Assembly: GCA_963970005.1 (NCBI GenBank)
Contig: CAXAMN010005335.1
Coordinates: 426,597 to 490,596 of the forward strand
DNA length: 64,000 nt
Direction of reading: 5' to 3'
From: Durusdinium trenchii
Taxonomy: Eukaryota > Sar > Dinophyceae > Suessiales > Symbiodiniaceae
The notes under the pieces were generated by a model. It did no database searches, had not been told where the DNA came from, and worked only from the letters and a program-made list of their open reading frames with translations. Shown here piece after piece: positions 11,650 through 21,655 of the stretch. Position numbers and translations under genes: made by a program. Positions within the stretch are counted from its first letter, which is position 1, and the number at the start of each line of letters is the position of its first letter.

Positions 11650-14600
11650 GTAAGTGAACGTGGCCGTGCCGGAAAAGAATCAGTGAACGTGGCCGTGTGC
11701 ATGGCCGATCTGTACCATTTCCATGCCTGAACCTTTTGTAGCACCTTTTTTTTTGAGGGGGGGGGAGTGTAGTGGGTAGCAAGGCTCACTGCAGCGGCAC
11801 ATGGGACGGACTGTCTGCAGATGGAACCAACGCTTTCCCTTCCAAAAGAAAAGGCCTCCTTCGCGCCGAAATGACTCTCTCTGCTGCTCTCTCGCCGGGT
11901 GAGGAGAGTAGCAAGGTGGCCAAAGGCGCGCGGGACGACGCACGACCGCGACGACGGCTGTGGCGGATCGAGTGTGGTTTTCACCAGCTAGTTATCGGTG
12001 GCGAGAACCCAAACAGCGTTGGAGGAGGGCGCCAGGCTCATCGGTCGTCGGCGTGGTCGTGTGCTTTTGTAGACTCAACTGTGGAAAACGCCAGGTTCAT
12101 GCATGGGGTGATGGCCACCAGATGCCAACAGTATCTCTGAGAATCTCTCAGACATCTTGGCAAAGAGACATCGCATCCAAGCCGTTACCCAGGAGTTATT
12201 CAGTTTTGCTATGTTTCTTCTAGCATATCGTTACGGAAGCAGCTGCTGATCGAATCTGGGGCGAACACTTCTTGAGAAGCAGTTCGCCCGAGAACGCAGG
12301 AATCCGGATCCGTCTCATCGTCCTTTCGAAACCGAAACGGGTTCAGCCACCCGTGTGTGTTGGGTTTTGTGGAGGCTGGTTCTACTTTGTGATGCTGGTG
12401 ACCGTGGCAAACATGACGAAGATCATGTTCCCCGAGGCAGGGGATGATCGGATGCCGTTCCCGATTCAGGACGGTTCACGTGAGCTTATCACCAAAACCC
12501 CCGAATGGGTGGTTTAGTGGGGATTTCAACCATCCACTAGAATGGATGTTCTACCGGGAGTTTATCTCCAATTGAAAACCCTCACCTTGGTTGCTTCCTC
12601 ATGCTTCATTGACTTACCTTAGACCAGTGGTTTGGCATCCTCCTGGAGTGAGACAGCCAAGCTGAGACTTTAGGCTAAAGTTGATGCTGGCCCGCATACC
12701 TTCTTGGAAAGGTGTCTATGAATTGAATCGTCCGAAGCAAAAGCAACACATGAGTCATGCCCCGACCCTGACGACCGGTTTGGAAGCCTAGGTGGCTGCC
12801 TACCTGTGCGATGAGGTAGGCTTAGATCAGATGAGAGGGGAGTGCTCAACGGACTTTGACAGCTTCTGCACCTGGTCGGGGAATGACGGAAAACATGAGA
12901 AGACGGCCATTTCCTGGTGTTCAGAGATGTCGGACTTGGATGGACCAAGCGAGAGCCGGAACACAGCGAGAGCCAGGGACGAGAAAGACATGAAGAACAT
13001 GGAAGAACATGAATTGCTGGGAATCATTGGACTCACTGACTTGGAGCTGGTCTTATATCATCTTATATGATCTTATACGGTCTTAGGTCATAGTTTCTTG
13101 AACGCAGCAGAAGATACATTTGTTCAAGATGGGCTACTAGGATTACTAGGCTGCTGCTGTCACTGAGGTATCATGGTTTTCAGCTTGGACTACTTTACCA
13201 AGCTCTTCTGCTCGCCCTTCGTCCGCATGGAGGTGGTCGAGGCGAACGTGCAGATCTTCTGCACCGAAGACATGGTGGTGAAGCCCTTGTCCTCCATGGG
13301 GCGAGTCTCGCACTTCGCCTTGCAAGGTGCGCAGGCTTTGTTGCTCAGGGCGCGCCCCGCCCCGCCCACGCGCCCCGCGAACACGCGCGACGCGGCCGCG
13401 GTCCCGATCGTTCGACAGAGCGAGGGTCCCGGGGCGGGGTTGGACCAGAATCGCCCTTTAACCAGCTCATCAAGCTGTTGCTTCACAGTTTGAAGAAGTC
13501 GTTTGGTCTTTGGCAATCTCTTTAGGTAGCCGAGAGAAGCTCAAAGTGGCGTTTCAGTGGCACAATGGGTTTGGGTTCCGGTGTGTTCTTTTTTGATTAA
13601 CCTTGCACATGTATATATTAAAGTGGTTGATTGAGAACTATTCAAAAACGCGCCGCTGAGAGCGCTCCTTTCTGATCTTGTGTGTTTAATTACCATCCAA
13701 GAACCACCCAGTTTCTTCCTTTGACATGGCTGAAGGGACACCTGCTGGGGTTTTCCGCGCACGATCCACCACGCGGCACGGTACGGCTCCACTGCACGTT
13801 TCCACCGGTGCGCCACCGGCGTGCTGCCACTCACGGCGGAACTCGGGAGGTGATGCCATCGTGGATTTGGTGGCCATCTTGCCGTGGTGGATGGAGTTCT
13901 TGGTGGGCAACCTCCTACCAGGACCGCCCAGCTCCGCCAGATCTGGACCTCATTTGCTAGGCCTTGGTGTCAAGGATCCTGCCCGCACAGACAGCCCAGT
14001 CGCGTGCTTGGGCGTTCCCAAATGAGCTTGAAGGCTTGAAGTACTTCGGTACTTGGCCCTGGGTGCCCCCTCCATCGGTTCCAACTCCTCCCACAAACCC
14101 AAAAAACCGTCACGGTTGACGCGCGCCAGCCAAACGTGCAGAAGCCGGCCACGCCGAGAGGCGCCTCCTTCTTGCGGGTGATCCGCCTCGCTCGGCTCAT
14201 GCGGATCTTCAAGTCCGCGAAGTATCTGGACATGGTGCAAGTCTTGGGCCTGACCTTATGGAAAAGCATGGTGATGGTGCCTGGGTGGATCGATCAGCTC
14301 CACTTTTGTTCCGAAGCACGTGAGGGGTGGAAAGGATCAGTTTGGGGATATTTGGGGAGGCAATTCGCTGCAGTGTCCCACGGGTGTGTGGCGCCTGTCC
14401 CAGGGCGGCCAGGTGTCCTGCACCGGTGGGCATCGGCCGCCCAGTCTACTCCAGGACCATGACATCATCAACGGTTTGGGGTTTGGGGGTGTCTATGAAT
14501 AGCGATGTGATACGGGGTTCTCCATGAAGCACCCGCTTCGGGGCGCCGTGATAGATCCTCGGATCCGATGGTTATCGAGGTGTTTTGAGTGGTGGACGTC

Positions 14601-15741
14601 GCCGGGTGGCCCGCGACATCGGATCATGAATCTGAAAAAGAGATTTGATCTTTCTACCTACTAGCCATGGCCTCCAACCAAATAGCGCTCAGGTGGCCTA
14701 TCTCTTTATCTTAATCCTGGTGATCTCCTTGATCGCCGGGTGTCTGCTGCAGCAGTTCGAAAAGGAGAATGGAGAGGAGGCCCGAGAAAAGAAGATCTGG
14801 ATCTCAATTGAAGGGTCCCTTCAAGACAAGGGGTTAGAAGTTGCGATGTGTTTCATCACATGTTTCATCATTTTTCATGCGACATGTGATTCTCACATGT
14901 AATTCTATCGAGATTACACACATTTTCTTGGACACCACCTGTGCCCGCGAACTTCGATACGTCAAACCATCCAGCTTTGGCGTTTCGCGATGCATGGTCT
15001 CTGCCACGGAAATCCGTTCCCCTTCCTTCCAAGCCGCGTGAAAGTCACGTTCCTGCGGCTCTTTGCCTTCGTCCCCAGACGCCCACGGAGTCTTCGGGAA
15101 GCTCCAGGTCTTTCAGACGGTGCCGAGGGCGGGCTTCTGGATCTTTAGCCGTCTGATCTCCATGGGCGACGTGCCCAACGTGGCGGGGACGCCGGTCGGC
15201 AGGAAGCGGATGAAACGCAGGAGGGCTACCGAGAACTGACTTCGGTGGATCGTACGTAGGTTCGCACTCTGACCCCTGGTTAATAGGGCCGGGGTTAGCA
15301 TGGGTCAGCTCAAGACGTGTCGCTGCGTCGCTGTGGTTGACGTTGACTTTGCGAAGGACTCTCGTATTTTTGTTGGTCCAGGACGAGTCGTAGCAGGCTT
15401 TGACAGACCAAAAGGCGGAGAAAATAGCGGGCTCTTGGTAAACACCGAAGCAGCATCAGTCATTGGAGGAATTGTTTTGTCATAGCTTGGGTGGCATAGC
15501 TTGTAGTGCTTTCCCGCCAAAAGGAAAACATGCTTGCTGCCTTAGTCACCCCAACCACCTGGCTGAAAAGCCGCCGCTTGGGTCTCATCTATTGCGTCGC
15601 ATGACCTTAGGAAGGTGCAGAGCAAATCGGGCATCACGGTGCTGGCAGGGACCCTGACGCTGAAGGGTGTGATGTGGATTGTGCCCATCGCACACATCAA
15701 GAAGATCTTCACCAAGGAATACTCCCACGTCACCCGCGAGC
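11465..15741 (+). CDS. Voltage-gated cation channel, single six-helix domain, split gene
   Basis: Exons encoding S1 to S6 of one voltage-gated ion-channel domain can be read in order. S3 (VDLVAILPWWMEFL), S4 with basic residues at every third position (FLRVIRLARLMRIFK), S5 (VAYLFILILVISLIAG), a pore loop and S6 (LKGVMWIVPIAHIKKIF) are continuous over five exons with matching phases: introns 13903-14141 (GT), 14271-14692 (GT), 14772-15078 (GA) and 15203-15610 (GA), all ending in AG. The product would sit in a membrane and pass cations on depolarisation. The pore reads FWIFSRLISMGDVPN, lacking the TVGYGD potassium filter, so ion selectivity is unknown. The S2-S3 junction and the true N- and C-termini are unresolved; S1 and the first exon are less certain. 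The S6 shape is closer to potassium channels than to four-domain sodium or calcium channels. Confidence 0.75.
12375..12479 (+). CDS. Channel exon: probable S1
   Basis: GWFYFVMLVTVANMTKIMF is a hydrophobic segment fitting S1, followed by a polar extracellular loop (PEAGDDRMPFPIQDGS) and a GTGAGC donor. Its phase does not join directly to the S2 exon, so at least one further small exon or another boundary is implied. Confidence 0.45.
13184..13300 (+). CDS. Channel exon: S2
   Basis: After the acceptor TGGTTTTCAG the frame reads LDYFTKLFCSPFVRMEVV, the typical FxxDYxxKLFxxP end of S2 with its acidic and basic residues, then ANVQIFCTEDMVVKPLSS. The proposed end is a GC donor (GCGAGT), but phase to S3 does not match, so the end is provisional. 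Confidence 0.6.
13850..13902 (+). CDS. Channel exon: S3
   Basis: Fifty-three nucleotides encode DAIVDLVAILPWWMEFL, a classic S3 with the conserved Asp. It ends in phase 0 at a GTGGGC donor and joins in frame to the S4 exon. Confidence 0.75.
14142..14270 (+). CDS. Channel exon: S4 voltage sensor and S4-S5 linker
   Basis: Begins after CAAACGTGCAG. FLRVIRLARLMRIFK carries R, R, R, R, K at three-residue spacing, then SAKYLDMVQVLGLTLWKSM, the linker. Ends in phase 0 at GTGATG and joins to the S5 exon. This is the most diagnostic exon of the gene. Confidence 0.85.
14693..14771 (+). CDS. Channel exon: S5
   Basis: Starts after AATAGCGCTCAG and encodes VAYLFILILVISLIAG, then CLLQQFEKEN. The end is inferred from phase: a GA donor (AATG followed by GAGAGG) gives a codon GAC across the junction with the pore exon. 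The open frame continues beyond this point, so a longer exon remains possible. Confidence 0.7.
15079..15202 (+). CDS. Channel exon: pore loop with atypical selectivity filter
   Basis: After the pyrimidine-rich acceptor CTTCGTCCCCAG the frame reads AHGVFGKLQVFQTVPRAGFW, then IFSRLISMGDVPNVAGTPVG. The pore-helix pattern (VPRAxFW) and GD-x-P match channel pores, but the filter TVGYGD is replaced by LISMGD and the segment is about three residues short. Ends at a GA donor within AGGAAG. Confidence 0.65.
15611..15741 (+). CDS. Channel exon: S6
   Basis: Encodes KVQSKSGITVLAGTLTLKG, then VMWIVPIAHIKKIFTKEY, an S6 helix with a central Pro (VPI) and a basic cytoplasmic end. Acceptor is ATGACCTTAG; the same six bases AGGAAG occur at the donor of the preceding intron. 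The likely end is a GTGACC donor; downstream exons were not found. Confidence 0.7.
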
Positions 15742-15869
15742 GTGACCCGCCAAAAGCATCCAATAGAGGGTACCCGGCAAGCGGCCGATCGGGCGATCCG
15801 TTTGTGTTTGGGTACCCGGTCGCAACCCCCACAGAGAAGACGGCAAAGATAGAAATAATATGACATAAT

Positions 15870-16480
15870 AAAAGTAAATGTTTCAACTTTTTATCTTTGT
15901 ACTGCGCCTTTCGGTCAAATTCATAGCTGAGGAACCTGGGCCATGCTCTATTTTTTGTTTTTTTTTATTCTTGCATATTCTGACCCATTTGCTCCGCGGA
16001 GATTTGTGGGATGAACATGCAGGAGAGATAAATAGCCATCTAGCCACACTTGACATCAGAGGGAGAATCGAGTTGTATGAAGTATGGAGCTCTTTGTCCT
16101 CCGTCCTTCGCTCCGCAAAGCGGAAACGAGGCGAACTCCGGATGCAGATCCGGGATCAGGTGCTAGATATGACCACGGGCGGCGATCATAAGCTACTCAC
16201 CAGTGCCCGGGCTGGGCCAGTTCGGGGCTGTCAACGATGAGTTTCCTGGGATCAAGAATGCAGGTCGGGATTCCGGAATGATCGAGGTCTGGACTTAAAG
16301 GTGGAGAATGAGAGTAAGAAAGAGAAAAAGCGAGAGATAAACAGAGAACAAGAGCCTGTTTCGGAATTTTTGGAGAAGGAGTGAGAAGGACAGACACCAA
16401 GACATTACCCAGACAACTTGAGTAGCCTACTAGATGTTAGTCATGTTAGTTGTTCTTTGATAAAAAGACTATATAATTAG
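15870..16480. other. Unassigned sequence
   Basis: Nothing recognisable beyond purine-rich stretches around 16310-16390. It would be intron or downstream flank of the channel gene. Confidence 0.4.
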
Positions 16481-16740
16481 TAAAAAAACATATATATATA
16501 TATATAATATATTGAATTATTTTATGTTATATTATATTATATATTATACAAAACATATTATACATTACATTGTATATTTTTTATGTTATATTCTATATGT
16601 TATATAATATATATATATATATAATATTATATATTATATATTGTATATTGTATATTGTATATTATATTATATATAAATATTATATAGTATTATATATATA
16701 TATTATAGATATTGTATATTACATATATAATATTATAATA
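16481..16740. repeat. AT-rich TA-repeat region
   Basis: About 260 bp of nearly pure A/T, mostly TA and TATAT units, sharply different in composition from its GC-rich neighbours. Short Tyr/Ile-rich frames here are artefacts. Confidence 0.9.
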
Positions 16741-16741
16741 C

Positions 16742-16787
16742 CATTGCACGGGCGTTCGGGTAAAAGCACGCGCGCATCGCTGCGTCG
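16742..16787 (+). repeat. Dispersed 46-bp repeat, copy 1
   Basis: A 46-bp sequence containing GGCGTTCGGGTAAAAGC is repeated at 23131-23176 with one mismatch (45 of 46). Copy 1 adjoins an AT-rich tract on one side and a GCGAAGC minisatellite on the other, so it may be the end of a larger mobile repeat. Confidence 0.8.
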
Positions 16788-16945
16788 AAGCCGCGAAGCG
16801 TCGAAAGAAGCCGCGAAGCTTCGAAGCCGCGAAGCGTCGAGGCGCCGAGGCGTCGAGGCGTGGAGGCGTCGAAGCCGCGAAGCCGCGAAGCGTCGAGGTG
16901 TTGAGGCGTCGAGGCGTGGAGCGTGGAAGCCGCGAAGCGGGACAC
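16785..16945 (+). repeat. GCGAAGCGTCGAGGC minisatellite
   Basis: Degenerate tandem units built from GAAGCCGCGAAGCGTCGAG and GGCGTGGAG. A related array occurs at about 19815-19965. Confidence 0.85.
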
Positions 16946-16949
16946 TTCT

Positions 16950-17880
16950 GTGAAGGATCCCCGGACCTCTTGCAACAAGTGGCGAACAGCCTGACGTGAC
17001 CTAGTTACTATACTGTTTTCAATGATGCATGGTCGCCTTCCACCGCTGTGTTGATCCAAGGCATCCGATCTTGCAGCCTCCTGGTCCTGCCTCGCCTCGG
17101 ACCCCCTCCAAGGCAGGCGCTTTTCGTGTTCTTTCCGAGTTCAGGCTTAGTGACTTGCGATTCCAGTCAATAGCAACTGCTCATCCAACCAACTGCAAGT
17201 TTGCAATGTCGCTAAGTTAATGTATGGTAGTGCAATGATTTTTTCGATGTTCGATTCCTGACAGAGGAGGAAAAGCAGGAGAGCTAGTGAGTCGAGCTCG
17301 GCTGACCATTTTTGAAGATCTGATCACGGTCGTGGCTTGCGCCGATGGCTGCAGCCTGAAAATAGACGACTAGCTCCGATGGCTGCAGTCGATCCGAGAT
17401 CTTCCGCGGCAGCATATCATTATGCCAGGTCTAAGGAATCGACTGTCGCTGATCTGAAAGTTGTGTACAATAGTTGAACGATATAGCAAAGGATCCTTGC
17501 ATCATGACCGGGCATGTTTTCTTCGCGACCCTGTAGACTGCCGCGAAGCGTAACAAAGTGGCGGAGTGGCACAGTGGAGGTATTTGTGCAATTGATCCAT
17601 CCACAGTAGCTTGTTCGCGTTCAATGGGCAGAATTCTTTGAGTCTGCCAGGTGAAGCCTGGAGTGTGGATTTCCTCGCAGGAAGCCCAGACAATTGCTGG
17701 AGGAGGGAGATTTGCGCTTTCACTGGAAAACCACGAATTAGACAAGGGTGGGTTGAAGACGAATCTGTTTCCTGACGCATGACATTTGGCAGACCTGTCA
17801 GCTTTTGCCCTGGCTGTGACATTTTAAGTCTTTGTTGAACAGCGCTGAATGCTAAATCACCAAAGCAAACGGACAAGAAA
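16950..17880. other. Unassigned sequence
   Basis: No gene recognised. CCGATGGCTGCAG occurs twice near 17345-17390. Open minus-strand frames extend from the adjacent minisatellite and are not convincing. Confidence 0.4.
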
Positions 17881-17894
17881 GAAACATATCTTAA

Positions 17895-18150
17895 AAGGGT
17901 GTATGAAAAGGGTGTGGAAAGGGCATGAAAAGGGTATGAAAAGGGCATGAAAAGGGTAGGAAATGGGTATGAAGAGGGCATGAAACGGGTATAAAAGGGC
18001 ATGAAGATCTGAAAATGAAAAGGGTATGAAAAGGGCATGCAAAGGGTCTGAAATGGGTAGGGTATGAAGAGGGCATGAAGAGGGTATGAAGTATGAAAAG
18101 GGCATGAAAAGGGTAGGAAAAGGGTATGGAATGGGTATTAAGAGGCAAGG
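17895..18150 (+). repeat. AAAAGGGTATG / AAAAGGGCATG minisatellite
   Basis: About 250 bp of tandem 11-22-bp units alternating GGGTATGAAAA and GGGCATGAAAA with small slips. The minus-strand reading gives repetitive FHALFIPFSYP peptides with no independent sign of coding. Confidence 0.9.
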
Positions 18151-18950
18151 CCTTTCAAAAAGACCACCCAAAACGCAACACAACTAGGAGCGTATTTGTT
18201 ATGGGCTCTACAAGTAGACTAAAGTAGCGCCACTTACGGGTGTAGAGCCGATCCATAGTACTGTGGCCATGGCGGATCTGCGTTACGGAGAGTGTAGCAC
18301 GAGCAGTCCTTCAAAATGTCAAAATCGCCTGTGCGGCGAGCACTGTCGCCAGAGAGAATATGTGTGCTGTCTGCCTGTGAAGGTAATTCTGATGTGATTC
18401 TACTCGACAATGAAAAGTTGTTGCAGCAGTTTTCCAATCCCTAGAGTCACCCAGTGGCGTTGTCAACCTATATCGTTCTCAATTTCCTACCGCCCAAGAA
18501 CACCCAGTGTAGAAACAATGGCAGATTAAGTTGCATAGCTTTCTTCATTGAAATGCGATTTGAAACCCGGAAATTTTACAGGCACTAGAAATACAGAATT
18601 CAAAAGCATTTAAAAATCATAAGTTTGGTCACAAATTAAATCATAAAAAGCATCATAAAAAAGCATAAACCAAAAGCATACATTTTTCAGTTCATAAAAT
18701 AAATCATAAAAAACATAAAAATCATAAAAAGCATAAAAAGAAAAAATCAAATCATCTTTTGGCTACTTCCCAAGTCTTAATAGTAGCGATGCCCTTGTTG
18801 CCAGTAGTTTCTACAGTATCTTGTTCTTGGTGTATAGACAATAATCCCGCCCACGAATTGCTTTAACCAAGCCTTGCAGTGTACTGGCCTGTAGTGTGCA
18901 ACGCTGCGAGGGGTCAGTGAAGCAGACTTATAACATTATCTTCAAGTTCA
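18151..18950. other. Unassigned, AT-rich in its centre
   Basis: 18600-18750 is rich in repeated AAAAATCATAAAAAGC units. The remainder shows no recognisable feature. Confidence 0.4.
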
Positions 18951-18992
18951 AACCCTCAAGACCCTCAATTCCCTCTCACCTTCGAACCACAC

Positions 18993-19105
18993 TTCGACTC
19001 CTCTGCAGGCCGTGCGGTGGAGGAGCGCTTGGATGATTCTTTCGTTGATGAAATCCGACGTTGGCAGCCGCTCGAAAAGGATGATTTGGATGTGCAGCAG
19101 TGCTA
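18993..19105 (+). CDS. Candidate exon of an unidentified gene
   Basis: After the acceptor CTCCTCTGCAG the frame reads AVEERLDDSFVDEIRRW, then QPLEKDDLDVQQC and a stop. Acidic, helical and protein-like. A nearby frame at 19632-19800 (RFIAVRIHDHLKDEDRW) has similar character and might be the same locus. Family unknown. Confidence 0.35.
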
Positions 19106-19179
19106 GACGGAGAGTGGTGCTGCGCACTGAGGCGCCAATTGTTCGATGAACTGTGGTGCTGCTGTCAGAGTCAGCAGGG

Positions 19180-19212
19180 GACACAGACAGAGAGAGAGAG
19201 AGAGAGAGTGCG
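19180..19212 (+). repeat. GA microsatellite
   Basis: GA dinucleotide run at the left border of the adjacent minisatellite. Confidence 0.85.
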
Positions 19213-19279
19213 AGCGCGCGCGTGCTTTTGAGCGGGGCTCAGGCCGCTGCCAGCAGAGCCGGAAGAGGCGAGGGGCGGC

Positions 19280-19590
19280 AACCCGACCCGAAGACCCGCG
19301 AAGACCCGCGAAGAGCCGCGAAGACACGAAGACCCGCGCAGACACGAAGACACGAAGACCCGGGAAGACATGATCCGGGAAGACACGAAGACCCNNNNNN
19401 NNNNAGACACGAAGACCCGGGAAGACATGATCCGGGAAGACACGAAGACCCGCAAAGACACGAAGACGCGAAGAGCCGCGAAGACACGAAGACCCACGAA
19501 GACACGAAGACACGAAGACCCGCGAAGACACGAAGACACGAAGACCCGCGAAGACGCGAAGACCCGCGAAGACACGAAGGCACGAAAAGT
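19280..19590 (+). repeat. GAAGACACGAAGACCCGC minisatellite with an assembly gap
   Basis: Tandem 9-18-bp units (GAAGACAC, GAAGACCCGC, GAAGACATGATCCGG) fill about 310 bp. Ten N at 19395-19404 interrupt it, so array length is unknown. Long frames such as RHEDPGRHD repeats are artefacts of the repeat. Confidence 0.9.
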
Positions 19591-19631
19591 TGTGATTCTC
19601 TGATGTCCACCAGAGGCTGTGCGAGCGCTCC

Positions 19632-19800
19632 ATGGATGTCTCCATGAGATTCATCGCAGTCAGAATTCATGACCACCTCAAAGATGAGGACAGGTGGGAT
19701 GAGTTCGTCGAAAGTTTTATAGGTCCTCGAGCGGGCAGGGAGATACAGGAGAACTTGCCAGAGGACCTAAGAAGTTCTTTGCCTACAACAGTGCCGGAAT
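19632..19800 (+). CDS. Candidate coding segment, unidentified
   Basis: Frame MDVSMRFIAVRIHDHLKDED followed by RWDEFVESFIGPRAGREIQ is protein-like up to about 19800, where it runs into a GC-rich minisatellite. No splice boundary is convincing and I recognise no family. Confidence 0.3.
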
Positions 19801-19814
19801 GTTCTTTGCCGGAT

Positions 19815-19965
19815 CGCGAAGCCACGAATCCGCGAAGCATCGAGGCGTGGAGTCGTGGAGGCCGCGAAGCCGCGAAGCGTCGAGGCGTAGAGGTGTGGAG
19901 GTGCGACGAGGCGTGGAGGCGTTGAGGCTTGGAGGGGTTGAGGCGTAGAGGCGTGGCAGTGAGGA
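19815..19965 (+). repeat. GCGAAGC / GGCGTGGAG minisatellite, second array
   Basis: Same unit family as 16785-16945, more degenerate. Confidence 0.8.
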
Positions 19966-20149
19966 AGGTGCAACACCTACCCAAGTTCATCGAACAGGAA
20001 AGCCGTAAAGACCTGTCTGCCCCTGAGCATTGTCTTGGGGGTGGTGACCTTCCTCTCCTGGGGATGTGTGAGGGGGTTCGGCTGCTAGAGCTCAACTCAG
20101 AATGGAAGTGGAGGGTAATGGAGATGGCGCGCGTGGAGGATCGCCAATA

Positions 20150-20410
20150 TGCGAGAAGTACCCGAGTCAGATGGATCCTTACCTGGTGAGGAAAGCTCTT
20201 GCAGCAATGATACTGTTTGTTGACCTTCAGTTGCCTGACGGGTTCCAATGGTACTCGCTGCGGCGACGGGGCGCCACTCATGCTTTTTGGTTATCGAATA
20301 ATCTTCCCGCTTTGCGCGCGGTAGGGCGCTGGAACTGCCCGAAAACTGCTTTGGTCCATCAGTGGTGCGCGTGGTTTCTGGACCTCAGTGGTGAGGAGAC
20401 TGTTTGGTCT
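20150..20410 (+). pseudogene. Tyrosine-recombinase C-terminal domain, probable decayed fragment
   Basis: The frame reading GFQWYSLRRRGATHAFWLSN then NLPALRAVGRWNCPKTALVH resembles the C-terminal part of tyrosine recombinases of eukaryotic YR transposons: box II (HxLRR, here YSLRR), then the G-R/H-W block and the segment where the nucleophilic Tyr should stand. Here His occupies that place (TALVH), so it is probably inactive. The block around CTTTCTGGACCTCAGTGG is duplicated about 300 bp downstream (20657-20704), another sign of decay. Upstream parts of a recombinase were not found. It may be an exon of a larger gene, but a relic of a mobile element is more likely. Confidence 0.45.
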
Positions 20411-20989
20411 AGAACTTTCCTCAAAGCACAGCTGTGATAAAAAAGAAGGCAAGGAGAGCAGCATGAGCACTAACTCATGGGCCTCCGTAGTGATAGTGCG
20501 AATGTTGAACGATCTGCCTGCTAGCCGTGAAATTTTCAAGGCCGCCTTCATCCCCTGCCTCCACCCAGGGGGACGCCGGTGTCGGGCGTTTTTTTTGAAC
20601 TTTGGAATTTGGAATCTTGCCGCGTACACCCTCCCGATTCTTCTGCAGCGTTTCACTGGTCCCTGTGGTGCGCACGCCTTTCTGGACCTCAGTGGGGTCT
20701 AGAACTTGCCTGTGCACCTTGGGTGACCGCGTTTTCCTGGTCATTATGTTGAACAACCAAGGATATCCAAACTTCCTTCTACTCCGAACGTTTCCTTGCC
20801 ACCGGAAGATTCCGTGTTTTCCCCCAAACAGCGTGGGCGCGCTGAGGGGTTCTTACGGTAGTGGAAAAGCAGCTGATGCTTAGATCGCTGAAGCGCGCGG
20901 CTGTGACCGGCGAATTCGTTGCTTTTTACAGTACATTCGTTGTTCTCGACATCGTCAATGTGCACTTCGACTGCACAGGCTCGCAAAAT

Positions 20990-21271
20990 CTGCCTGCCGG
21001 CGGCGGGTGCTTCTAGCGACTGCGCTCTCGTTGTGGTGCACTGCGCATTTTGGTACATGGTGGTAACTTTTCGTGGCAGGTGCACGGGAAACCTTGTGTT
21101 TGGGCGCTTCAAAGTCGACTTTTCGCGACAGGTGCAAGGGATCGGAGGTGTTTTACTTCGAAATGCAGTTTTTGTGGCAGGTGCAGCACTTTGGACATGG
21201 TGGTGATCGTCAAGGAGCTCAGATTTCGTGACAGGTGTAGTGAATCGTGACTTTGGATATGTGTCTCGTTC
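20990..21271 (+). repeat. Divergent copies of the GTGGCAGGTGCAG repeat
   Basis: TTTTCGTGGCAGGTGCA-like segments recur at about 40-65-bp spacing and lead into the regular 42-bp array. They look like degenerated outer units of the same array. Confidence 0.6.
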
Positions 21272-21556
21272 GCAGATTTCGTGGCAGGCACAGCGCTCTG
21301 TGACCCTCGATGTGCAGATTTCGTGGCAGGTGCAGCGCTTTGTGAACCTCGAAGTGCAGATTTCGTGGCAGGTACAGCGCTTTGTGAACCTCGAAGTGCA
21401 GATTTCGTGGCAGGCGCAGCGCTTGGTGAACCTCGAAGTGCAGATTTCGTGGCAGGCACAGCACTTTGTGAACCTCGAAGTGCAGATTTCGTGGCAGGCA
21501 CAGCGCACGGTGAACCTCGAAGTGCAGATTTCGTGGCTGCGGCAGGCACAGTGCTT
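21272..21556 (+). repeat. 42-bp tandem repeat array
   Basis: Units start at 21272, 21314, 21356, 21398, 21440, 21482 and a partial one at 21524. Each begins GCAGATTTCGTGGCAGG and ends with CCTCGAAGT, with few changes. Because 42 is a multiple of three, both strands hold long open frames: a 14-residue plus-strand unit (DFVAGTALCEPRSA) and a minus-strand unit. I regard these frames as a consequence of the period, though translation cannot be excluded. Confidence 0.95.
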
Positions 21557-21655
21557 GCACTCACACTCGCACTCACACTCACTCTCCCACTCTCACTCGC
21601 ACTCGCACTCACACCACTCACACTCATTCTCATCCGCTCTCACTCACACTCGCAC
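21557..21655 (+). repeat. CACTCACACTCG microsatellite
   Basis: CACTCG and CACTCA hexamers follow directly on the 42-bp array. Confidence 0.85.

Noticed and set aside
17502..18183. Minus-strand ORFs with FHALFIPFSYP repeats as a membrane protein
   Set aside because: They coincide exactly with the AAAAGGG minisatellite.
19153..19676. Repeat-rich ORFs across the GAAGACAC array as a repetitive protein
   Set aside because: They run through ten N and consist only of the satellite unit.
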